A stretch of DNA of 9,939 nucleotides. Source: CAYZPE01 sp964626625. GTDB lineage: Bacteria > Patescibacteriota > Minisyncoccia > Phycocordibacterales > CAYZPE01. The stretch lies in NCBI GenBank assembly GCA_964626625.1, contig CAZVFV010000027.1, positions 1-9,939 on the forward strand, given 5' to 3'. Shown here in pieces: positions 1 through 6,428 of this stretch. The position numbers and the translations under genes are program-made. Below the pieces are notes generated by a model. The model made no database searches. It was not told where the DNA came from and saw only the letters and a list, made by a program, of their open reading frames with translations. Position 1 is the stretch's first letter. Each line of letters begins with the position of its first letter.

Positions 1-63
1 GATCTGGGCTGGTGGGGCGGTGCTTGGGGCGACGGCTTCCGTTTCCTTGCCTTCGCTAAATAG
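1..63 (+). CDS. Possible 3' end of a GC-rich gene (partial, frame uncertain)
   Basis: The first 60 bases are about 63% G+C, far above the AT-rich rest of the window. Frame 1 reads a Gly/Trp-rich C-terminus (DLGWWGGAWGDGFRFLAFAK) and stops with TAG at 61-63. Frame 2 is also open and stops with TGA at 77-79 (it would read IWAGGAVLGATASVSLP and onward), so the frame is not settled. That a gene ends here is supported mainly by the strong plus-strand terminator at 121-156. The protein is not recognised and no function is proposed. On the minus strand a frame is open from about 105 to 1 but contains no start codon. Confidence 0.3.
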   Translation, partial: DLGWWGGAWGDGFRFLAFAK

Positions 64-120
64 TTCTTTGGGTTCTTGATCCTCGGAACAGTTCTTGGAT
101 TCTTAGAACCTTTGACTCTA

Positions 121-156
121 ACGACCAGTTTCGCTTCGGCGAAACTGGTCGTTTTT
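121..156 (+). terminator. Strong intrinsic terminator with UUCG tetraloop
   Basis: A perfect 14-bp stem (121-134 with 139-152) closes on the exceptionally stable C(UUCG)G tetraloop at 135-138 and is followed at once by TTTTTC. The T run lies only on the plus-strand side, so it should end rightward transcription coming from the gene at the left edge. Confidence 0.9.
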
Positions 157-515
157 CTATATAATGAAATCGACAAGTGAAAAATCCGTGGTTACGGCTT
201 CGGGTAACTTGTCCGCACACCGAATAGTTAGAGTTTTGGCGGTTACGGCTTCCAGAAGAGTATTATTCGGTTTGGAAAAAAACCAAAGAAAGTTGGTGTG
301 AAATATTGGCAACATGCAAGGTTGCACATACAATACAACCTCAAGTTGATCATGTTGAGCAAGTAACTTGGGAAGATGATACCGTCCATGGTTTTAAAGG
401 TCTTCATAACATTAGAAGTAAGGTCGTTCCAATCGCTCCGCAGTGGTCAACTGTCCTAGGTCCTTTTGCAGAACAATATAGCAAGCTTAATTTCTGGAAG
501 AATCTTACATCATAG
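157..515 (+). other. Unexplained stretch with a startless, coding-like frame (possible gene remnant)
   Basis: Frame 3 is open from 228 to a TAG at 513-515 and reads like real protein (for example PEEYYSVWKKTKESW near its start and HNIRSKVVPIAPQW near its end). It has no ATG or GTG, only a TTG at 306, without a ribosome binding site. A TAG at 225-227 blocks it upstream. Frame 2 has a separate ATG reading from 164 to 301. A 12-bp direct repeat, GGTTACGGCTTC, occurs at 190-201 and 241-252, exactly 51 bases apart. A TATAAT lies at 160-165, just after the terminator. The options are a degraded or frameshifted gene fragment, or an untranslated RNA with chance coding character. I do not recognise the peptide family. 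Confidence 0.3.
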
Positions 516-544
516 GAATTTTTTTATATACTTTTTTTATACTG

Positions 545-550
545 TATAAT
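545..550 (+). promoter_or_regulatory. -10 box for the DedA/glycosyltransferase pair
   Basis: A consensus TATAAT lies 11 bases before the ATG at 562. Transcription would start near 557, leaving a leader of only about five bases. No convincing -35 box is present in the AT-rich sequence upstream. Confidence 0.55.
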
Positions 551-561
551 AAAAAGCACCC

Positions 562-1125
562 ATGAACTCCTTATTTTTAACCTATGTAGGGGTTTTTATA
601 GGCTTACTTTTTGGTGGAGAAACCATATTAGTTCCTGCGGTCTATGTTTCGATTAGTGGAGTTTTTAATATATGGATTCTTTTGATTATTGCTGTTGTTG
701 CGACTCTTGTGTCAGATTCATTTTGGTATTGGCTTGGAAAAAAAATGGAACTTAAAAAAATACAAGAGATACCTTTTTTTGGAAAAAAAGTTGCTGAACA
801 TTCAGAATATACAAAGAAGCTTTTTGAAAATCATGGTTTTAAAATGCTTTTTGTATCCAAATTTGTGTACGGCACAAGGATAATTGCTCAAATATTTTCA
901 GGGATGTATAGGATGCCGTACCTTAAATATCTTTTTGTAGACACTCTTGCGGTGATGGTTTGGTTTTTTGCCTTGGTTTTTTTGGCTTTAGGAACACATG
1001 TCGGAGCGGAAAAATTAGTAGGTACAGCATTTTCGTTTCAAGTAAGTTTTCTTGTTTTTATTATATTTTCTATAATTATGATGTTTATTTTTAAAAAAAT
1101 TCGTACAAAATGGTCTCAGCAATAA
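562..1125 (+). CDS. DedA-family (VTT domain) membrane protein
   Basis: A 187-residue integral membrane protein of the DedA/SNARE-associated (VTT) family. Members of this family are implicated in undecaprenyl-phosphate recycling and membrane lipid flipping. Visible family features are the N-terminal re-entrant region GLLFGGETILVP with Glu20 (residues 14-25), the V-S-D-S-F-W-Y-W-L-G-K-K motif with Asp52, Tyr56 and Gly59, and the block FVSKFVYGTRIIAQIFSG around 97-114. Arg106 matches the conserved second arginine of the F-x-R-x-x-P-x-x-R motif, but the first arginine is Lys100 and the proline is missing. Membrane segments lie at about 5-30, 36-58, 122-145 and 153-175. There is no Shine-Dalgarno sequence, and a TATAAT sits just upstream. 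Its last 16 bases overlap the next gene, so the two are probably translationally coupled. The family is well supported; the substrate is inferred only from the family. Confidence 0.85.
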   Translation: MNSLFLTYVGVFIGLLFGGETILVPAVYVSISGVFNIWILLIIAVVATLVSDSFWYWLGKKMELKKIQEIPFFGKKVAEHSEYTKKLFENHGFKMLFVSKFVYGTRIIAQIFSGMYRMPYLKYLFVDTLAVMVWFFALVFLALGTHVGAEKLVGTAFSFQVSFLVFIIFSIIMMFIFKKIRTKWSQQ

Positions 1126-1775
1126 TACCTGTATATAACGAAGGAAAAACAATTGGTGCTGTACTTAAGGTTCTCAAGACCCATCCTAGGATTGATGAAA
1201 TAATTGTTGTTGATGATGGTTCAACAGATAATACTGCCTCTGTTGTCTCTGCGGAAAAGGTTGTTGTAATTTCTCTTTCTTCAAATACTGGAAAAGCTGA
1301 GGCTATGGAGGTTGGTGTTTCTCATGCACAAGGCGACATACTTTTTTTTCTTGATGGAGATATTACAGGTTTTTCTAGTGATGTTGTGGACACACTTCTT
1401 AAACCTGTATTTTCAGGAACGCATGATATGTTTGTGGCAGTTCGTGGTAGGCATATAGCTTTATTAAATAAAACTATTCATTTTTTTCCTATTTTAGGTG
1501 GTGAAAGGGTTGTTACTAGAAAATTGTGGGAAAGCGTGCCTCGAGAATATAAGACGCGGTTTCAAATTGAAATTGCCCTTAATTATTATGCAAAGAGGCA
1601 AGGAAAGGGGATGGGATTTACTGTCATTCCAAACCTTCATCATATTATAAAAGAGAAAAAATATGGATGGAAAAAAGGTTTAATGAGTAGGTTGGAGCTT
1701 TATCGGAGTGTTATTGTTATTTCTATTAAACTCTATCTGATAAAAGCAATCGTCTCTTTTTTTAGAAAAAAATAA
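1110..1775 (+). CDS. GT2-family glycosyltransferase (GT-A fold)
   Basis: A 221-residue family 2 glycosyltransferase that should transfer a nucleotide-activated sugar to an acceptor, plausibly a lipid carrier or envelope glycan. The GT-A fold is clear: an N-terminal IIPVYNEGKTIG at 5-16, the nucleotide-binding VVDDGSTDNT at 33-42, and the metal-binding D-G-D at 82-84 within FFLDGD. The short C-terminal part contains NLHHIIKEKKYGWKKG and ends in a hydrophobic/basic stretch (about 195-221) that could attach to the membrane, resembling soluble dolichyl/polyprenyl-phosphate sugar synthases without extra membrane helices. The ATG lies inside the end of the DedA gene (16-base overlap), with no ribosome binding site, which suggests coupling. 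Donor and acceptor cannot be read from the sequence. The neighbouring DedA protein hints at an undecaprenyl-phosphate acceptor, but that is inference. Confidence 0.88.
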   Translation: MVSAIIPVYNEGKTIGAVLKVLKTHPRIDEIIVVDDGSTDNTASVVSAEKVVVISLSSNTGKAEAMEVGVSHAQGDILFFLDGDITGFSSDVVDTLLKPVFSGTHDMFVAVRGRHIALLNKTIHFFPILGGERVVTRKLWESVPREYKTRFQIEIALNYYAKRQGKGMGFTVIPNLHHIIKEKKYGWKKGLMSRLELYRSVIVISIKLYLIKAIVSFFRKK

Positions 1776-1827
1776 ATCATTTAATAATAAAAACCCGGTT
1801 TTGCCGGGTTTTTATTATTAAATGATT
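1775..1827. terminator. Perfect 24-bp bidirectional terminator
   Basis: A perfect 24-bp inverted repeat (1775-1798 with 1804-1827, 5-base loop TTTTG). It has a CCCGG/CCGGG core, with A-rich and T-rich flanks that supply a U tract in both directions. It starts at the last base of the glycosyltransferase stop codon and its right arm reaches two bases into the P1 helix of the RNase P RNA, so it can terminate both converging transcripts. Confidence 0.92.
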
Positions 1828-2216
1828 CGTGTTTATAAGCCGAATTCTGTATTTATTCTTGCGAATAAACGATAGTTATTTATCTGGGCCATGTATTACT
1901 ACATGGCTCGAGCGACACCCCGCTGCGTAGCAGCAGAATTTCAAAAACCAAATGTCAATATTTTGATATTGGAAATTTGAAATTCCGATGCTACGCATCG
2001 GTACGGTCTTGCATTCAGGTAAGGATTTAGCCGTTTCACTTTCATGTTGCCATGAAATTATTCCTAAAGGAATTCTTAGCCTTTCGGCCTCGACGTCACT
2101 GCTCGCACCTCGTATCTCGCGATAGACGGGGGTTACCCGCTACCCTGCTCCCTATAAATAGGGGAATGTTCGGACTTTCCTCCCTCTGTAAACAGAGAGC
2201 AACTACCCAACACGAA
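1826..2216 (-). ncRNA. rnpB: RNase P RNA (bacterial type A) with enlarged P16/P17 arm
   Basis: The catalytic RNA that removes 5' leaders from pre-tRNAs, about 391 nt. On the minus strand the hallmark GAGGAAAGTCCGAAC lies at 2182-2168 and the 3' signature ACAGAATTCGGCTTAT at 1850-1835. P1 is an 8-bp helix between 2216-2209 and 1833-1826, which sets both ends. P18 is a GCCATGTA/TACATGGC stem with a GUAA (GNRA) loop, and an extra 7-bp hairpin with a GCAA loop near the 3' end fits P19. The block GGGGTGTCGCTCGAGCC corresponds to the 3' side of P15 with the GGU that pairs with the tRNA CCA end. The P16/P17 position holds an 82-base hairpin (1920-2001), much longer than usual. A good promoter lies just upstream. 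Identity is very secure; the exact ends are good to a few bases. Confidence 0.95.
1920..2001. repeat. 82-base hairpin within the RNase P RNA gene
   Basis: The arms 1920-1945 and 1976-2001 are 26 bases each and complementary apart from two mismatches (plus one G-U pair). They enclose a 30-base AT-rich loop that can itself form a small CAATAT/ATATTG stem. Each arm also contains a self-complementary part (GCTGCGTAGCAGC; CCGATGCTACGCATCGG) around the shared core TGCGTAGCA. It sits where type A RNase P RNAs carry P16 and P17. Confidence 0.85.
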
Positions 2217-2224
2217 CCTCTTAT

Positions 2225-2253
2225 ATTAGAGCACATTTAAACTTTTTTTTCAA
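2225..2253 (-). promoter_or_regulatory. Promoter of the RNase P RNA gene
   Basis: On the minus strand, TTGAAA (2253-2248, 5/6 match to the -35 consensus) is followed by a 17-base spacer and TCTAAT (2230-2225, 5/6 match to the -10 consensus). The predicted start near 2218 agrees with the start of helix P1 at about 2216, an independent check on both calls. Confidence 0.75.
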
Positions 2254-2351
2254 ACACATTCTTGTTCAGTCTTGTACACTTTTAACAAAAGATTTTTAGA
2301 GATATACTTAGTGGTACAAAAGGTTTTTAAAAATTTATATACAAGTACATC
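2254..2351. other. Divergent intergenic region between RNase P RNA and the Wzy-like operon
   Basis: About 100 AT-rich bases lie between the RNase P promoter and the ATG at 2352. They should hold the plus-strand operon promoter. Candidates are TATACT at 2303-2308 (5/6) and TATATA at 2336-2341, the latter placed for an almost leaderless transcript. Neither has a convincing -35 box. No riboswitch or other structured leader was recognised. Confidence 0.3.
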
Positions 2352-4706
2352 ATGAATGATTCAACACAACAAGATACGAGTTTACCTACCAAGTACTCAC
2401 AGTACATACTTACTATTGCTGTATTTCTTGTGCCAGTATTTTTCCTGCCCTTCTTGTCATTTCAGTTCTCAAAAATGATATTTGTTTCACTGGCAGTTCT
2501 TGTAACTTTTATTTTGTATCTAGTTTCTATTTTTAAACATAAGACGATAGTTATTCCAAAGACACTTATCATGCTCAGTGTTCTTTTAATACCCCTTACA
2601 CTTCTTTTATCATCTTTGTTTACTGAGACATCTGACGTTCTTCACTCTTCTCTTATTGGATATGGATTCGAAATAGGTACAACAGCTTTTGTGATACTTT
2701 TATTTTTGGCACTATTTACTTCAATAGTTTTGTTTAAAAGTAGAGAAAGTATCTTTTATGTGTATTTAGCATTTTTCGGGGCTTCTTTTGTTGTTATACT
2801 TTTTCAAATTACAAAGTTATTTTTCCCAGAGATTCTTGTTTTTCAAACATTTGTTGGGCCAATTGCAAACATGATAGGTAAGTGGAATAGTATGGGAATA
2901 TTTGTTGGATTAGGTGCAATTCTTTCAGTTGTAACTCTGGAGAGTATTACCTTATCTAAAGTTTTCAAGAACATATTGAGACTACTTCTTGCACTGGCTT
3001 TGTTCGTGCTTGTTGTTGTTAACTTTAAGATGTTGTGGGTTGTTATTGGAATTATTGCTCTTTTGTTTGCTTTATATCTTTGGAAACATAAGACTCCTGT
3101 GGTTACGGAGGAAGGTGCTGTCCCCGCTTCAAAGAAAATTTCACCATACATTTCTATTCTGGTCGGGGTTGCTCTTATTGCGTTTTTTGCCTTTCCTTTG
3201 ATCGGCAAATTTAATCTTTCATCTTTTAACATTTCATATATTGAAGCTAAGCCAGATTGGACGGCAACATACAATATTGCTAAGGAAGCTTTCTCAAGTA
3301 GTCCGCTTTTAGGTGTTGGTCCAAATAGATTTCTTAATACATGGTATGAACTTAAGCCTCTTTCTGTAAACCTGACTCAGTTTTGGAACACAGATTTTTA
3401 TTTTGCTGTAGGTTTTGTTCCGACACTTATGATTGAGACGGGTATTATAGGCTCGGTTTTATGGATTGCTTTCTTCGTACTTCTCGGCCTAACAATGGTT
3501 AGGGCCTTTAGAATGTCTATTGCTGATAAGTTTTCTCGCTACATACTTGTTTCAACTCTTGTGAGTTCTCTTTTCTTGTGGATTATGGCTATCTTCTACA
3601 CTCCTGGAATAGTCCTCTTGTTCTTAACATTCATGTTCACTGGTTTATTCTTGGCAACATTCTATATGCTTTCTGAAAAGCAGTTTACTTCTATTTCATG
3701 GGGCGTGAATCATCCTAAAGTATTTAAGATAATTGTACTTATTATGATTATAGGAACTGCGCTTTGGGGTGTTCTTATCACATCAAGAGCGCTTTCATCT
3801 GTGTATTTTCAAAAGGGAATTCAGGCGTTTAACACAACTGGTAACGCACAAGAAAGTGCACGTCTTATCAATAAAGCAATTACACTTTCTCCAAATGATA
3901 CATATTATCGAGCACTTGCAGAATTAAATCTTTTCCGCTTGGGGGCTTTAATAAATGGCACTCTCGCGCCTCAAACAACTATTGAAAATGATGTGAGTGT
4001 CGCCTTTAAAGACGCAGAGACCTCTGCTGGAAATGCAGTTTTTAGAAATAGAAGAAATTATAACAACTGGCTACTGCTCGGTAATGTCTACGAAGTTGTT
4101 GTTGGAGCAAAAGTGGAAGGTGCTTATGAAAATGCCTTAGGATCTTACGGAGAAGCTATTGCTGCAAATCCAACAAATCCAGCATTGTATCTTACTGTTT
4201 CTCGATTAGAAGCTTCACAAAACAAACTTGATCGTGCAAAAGATTTTGCACAAAGAGCGCTTCAACTTAAACCAAATTTTACTCAAGCAGCATTTCTCCT
4301 TTCTCAGATAGAGGTTGCTCTTGGTAATACGGCAAATGCTATACGTGTGGTAGAAAATGCTCTTATTGAAGATCCAAATAATTCTACAGGTCATTTTCAG
4401 CTTGGTTTTCTAAAATATAATACCAATGATTATAGGGGTGCAGTTGAGGCATTCAGCAATGCAATTTTACTTGTTCCAGATTATGCTAATGCTAAATACT
4501 TTAGAGGATTAAGTGCTGTTAAGCTTGGAGACCGAACAAAAGCTCTTGTTGATTTTGAAGATATACAAAAATCTAATCCAGATAATGAAGAGATAAAACT
4601 TATTATTTCAAATCTAAAGTCAGGAAAAGATCCATTTGCGAATGCTCAACCTCCAGTTGATATCAAGCCAGAGAAACGAGAGGAGCTTCCTCTTGAAGAA
4701 CAATAA
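2352..4706 (+). CDS. O-antigen ligase/polymerase-like (Wzy/WaaL) membrane protein with C-terminal TPRs
   Basis: 784 residues. The N-terminal part (about 20-480) has roughly a dozen hydrophobic segments and matches the O-antigen ligase/polymerase superfamily. The diagnostic region is around 300-375: an Ala-rich helix leading to SSSPLLGVGPNRFLNTWYE, then a periplasmic loop, then FVPTLMIETGIIGSVLW, the usual E-x-G-x-x-G motif at the start of the next helix. Members polymerise or transfer lipid-carrier-linked glycans on the outer face of the membrane. From about 485 to 760 follow tetratricopeptide repeats (for example GEAIAANPTNPALY and NAILLVPDYANAKYFRG), probably extracytoplasmic, then a Pro/Glu-rich tail. 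There is no Shine-Dalgarno before the ATG. It is the first gene of an apparent operon with the flippase 6 bases downstream. Whether it is a polymerase, a glycan ligase or a protein glycosyltransferase cannot be decided from sequence. Confidence 0.82.
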   Translation: MNDSTQQDTSLPTKYSQYILTIAVFLVPVFFLPFLSFQFSKMIFVSLAVLVTFILYLVSIFKHKTIVIPKTLIMLSVLLIPLTLLLSSLFTETSDVLHSSLIGYGFEIGTTAFVILLFLALFTSIVLFKSRESIFYVYLAFFGASFVVILFQITKLFFPEILVFQTFVGPIANMIGKWNSMGIFVGLGAILSVVTLESITLSKVFKNILRLLLALALFVLVVVNFKMLWVVIGIIALLFALYLWKHKTPVVTEEGAVPASKKISPYISILVGVALIAFFAFPLIGKFNLSSFNISYIEAKPDWTATYNIAKEAFSSSPLLGVGPNRFLNTWYELKPLSVNLTQFWNTDFYFAVGFVPTLMIETGIIGSVLWIAFFVLLGLTMVRAFRMSIADKFSRYILVSTLVSSLFLWIMAIFYTPGIVLLFLTFMFTGLFLATFYMLSEKQFTSISWGVNHPKVFKIIVLIMIIGTALWGVLITSRALSSVYFQKGIQAFNTTGNAQESARLINKAITLSPNDTYYRALAELNLFRLGALINGTLAPQTTIENDVSVAFKDAETSAGNAVFRNRRNYNNWLLLGNVYEVVVGAKVEGAYENALGSYGEAIAANPTNPALYLTVSRLEASQNKLDRAKDFAQRALQLKPNFTQAAFLLSQIEVALGNTANAIRVVENALIEDPNNSTGHFQLGFLKYNTNDYRGAVEAFSNAILLVPDYANAKYFRGLSAVKLGDRTKALVDFEDIQKSNPDNEEIKLIISNLKSGKDPFANAQPPVDIKPEKREELPLEEQ

Positions 4707-4712
4707 TTTGCT

Positions 4713-6389
4713 GTGGTTAAAAGAATTCTAAGTTTACTTAACAAAGAGATAAGTGGTCTACATCAGGCCGCTTATCTTTTAGCTTTCTTTTCACTGCTCG
4801 CTCAATTTCTCGGTCTTATTCGAGACAGGCTTCTGGCTCACATGTTTGGCGCTGGAGAGTTGCTTGACGTATATTACGCATCTTTTAGAATTCCTGACTT
4901 TATCTTTGTTACTGTTGCGTCCCTCGCGTCACTCTCAATCCTTGTTCCAATTTTGGTTCAAAAAATTGCAGTTAACAAGAAGGATGCTCAAGTATTCATT
5001 CAGAGTATTTTTTCTTTTTTCTTTTTTGTAATTATTTTTGTAAGTGGTATTGCATGGCTTATAATGCCACTTATATTACCTAAGGTTTTTCCAGGTATTA
5101 CAGGTGAAGCCTTTAATGATTTGTTAAGGTTTTCTCGACTACTACTTGTCTCACCAATACTTCTTGGAATTTCTAATATATATGCAAGTGTAACTCAAGC
5201 TCTTGGTCGTTTTGTGATCTATGCAATGAGTCCTATTTTGTATAATGCAGGAATTATAGTTGGTATTATTTTCTTTACTCCAGTGTGGGGGATTGACGGT
5301 GTTATATACGGAGTTCTTATAGGTGCGTTATTTCATATGTTAATTCAGATTCCTTTCTTGCTTAAGGAGGGATTTCTGCCACATTTTTCTCGTATTCGTG
5401 ATATGAAAACTACGCTTTCTGTTTTTACTCTTTCTATACCTCGAACAATTGCTTTGGCAACAACTCATATTTCAATTCTTGTTTTATTGTCTATCGCTTC
5501 ACTTTTGTCAGAAGGATCAATTACTGTTTTTGCATTCTCGTTTAATTTGCAGTCGGTTCCACTTTCCCTTATTGGTGTTAGTTACTCACTCGCGGTTTTT
5601 CCAACCTTGTCTCGACTTTACAATGAGTCAAACATGAAAGAATTTTTATATAATCTTGTAGTCTCTCTCAAGCATATTATTTTTTGGTCTGTACCCTGCG
5701 CTGTATTATTTATTGTACTTCGTGCTCAAATCGTTCGTACAATTTTAGGTTCAGGAGAATTTAGTTGGGATGCGACTCGCTTAACTGCTGCACTCCTTGC
5801 AATCTTTGTTGTATCAGTAGTTTTTCAAGGAATCATTCTTTTGTTTGTGAGGTCGTATTATGCAATTGGAAAAACAATTAAACCATTGGTTGTTAATATT
5901 ATCGGTGCCATTGTCACAATATCTTCTTCATATGCATTTCTTTCCTTGTTTAGAAGTCATCAGTTTTTCAGGGATTTTTTGGAGAGTTTACTCCGAGTTT
6001 CTGATGTGCCAGGTACAGAAGTCTTGGCCTTAGCTCTCGGTTTTTCTCTAGGTTCTTTAGTTAACGGTCTTGTGTTATGGGTTCTATGTAGGGCTGACTT
6101 TGGTTCTTTTACCCGATTGCTCCACAGGACTTTATTTGAAGTTTTTAGTGCGAGTATTGTAATGGGATTTGTTGCCTATATTGGACTTAGTATGTTTGCT
6201 GGTGTATTTGAAACGACAACTACTCTTGGTATATTTTTACAAGGTCTGTGCGCTGGGATTTTGGGTATTTTTGCTGGATTAAGTATATTAACACTTCTTA
6301 AGAGTCAGGAATTGAAAGAAATGAAAGGGTCACTCAGTAAAAAACTTTTTAAAGCTTCTGTGGTTGGGCCAGATGCGGAGGTTGTATAA
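4713..6389 (+). CDS. murJ: MurJ/MviN-type lipid-linked oligosaccharide flippase
   Basis: 558 residues with about 14 hydrophobic segments, the length and layout of MurJ (MOP superfamily), the flippase that moves lipid II across the membrane for peptidoglycan synthesis. The N-terminal signature is clear: GLIRDRLLAHMFGAGELLD, then YYASFRIPDF (residues 34-63), with Arg37 and Asp52 equivalent to E. coli Arg24 and Asp39. By alignment from memory, E. coli Arg18, Arg52 and Arg270 correspond to Gln31, Phe65 and Asn278, so several cavity arginines needed in E. coli are absent. A Wzx-like or divergent substrate role is therefore possible, especially as a Wzy/WaaL-like gene lies 6 bases upstream. The start is GTG at 4713, without a Shine-Dalgarno sequence, so translation is probably coupled to the upstream gene. 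The family is secure; the exact substrate is not. Confidence 0.85.
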   Translation: MVKRILSLLNKEISGLHQAAYLLAFFSLLAQFLGLIRDRLLAHMFGAGELLDVYYASFRIPDFIFVTVASLASLSILVPILVQKIAVNKKDAQVFIQSIFSFFFFVIIFVSGIAWLIMPLILPKVFPGITGEAFNDLLRFSRLLLVSPILLGISNIYASVTQALGRFVIYAMSPILYNAGIIVGIIFFTPVWGIDGVIYGVLIGALFHMLIQIPFLLKEGFLPHFSRIRDMKTTLSVFTLSIPRTIALATTHISILVLLSIASLLSEGSITVFAFSFNLQSVPLSLIGVSYSLAVFPTLSRLYNESNMKEFLYNLVVSLKHIIFWSVPCAVLFIVLRAQIVRTILGSGEFSWDATRLTAALLAIFVVSVVFQGIILLFVRSYYAIGKTIKPLVVNIIGAIVTISSSYAFLSLFRSHQFFRDFLESLLRVSDVPGTEVLALALGFSLGSLVNGLVLWVLCRADFGSFTRLLHRTLFEVFSASIVMGFVAYIGLSMFAGVFETTTTLGIFLQGLCAGILGIFAGLSILTLLKSQELKEMKGSLSKKLFKASVVGPDAEVV

Positions 6390-6428
6390 CTGGTGTTTTA
6401 GAGCCTGTTCTATTAGTATGAAAACCCT

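Noticed and set aside
1..105. Minus-strand Glu/Lys-rich then Ala/Pro-rich reading frame
   Set aside because: It looks protein-like but has no ATG, GTG or TTG and is closed upstream by a TAA, so it cannot begin here.
157..300. Riboswitch or known structured RNA after the first terminator
   Set aside because: Short inverted repeats exist (GTTAC/GTAAC at 191-208, ACCGAATA/TATTCGGT at 219-271), but no motif of a known riboswitch, tmRNA, SRP or 6S RNA could be recognised.
2052..2240. 62-codon plus-strand reading frame
   Set aside because: It lies antisense inside the RNase P RNA gene and its promoter; the conserved RNA motifs explain the sequence.
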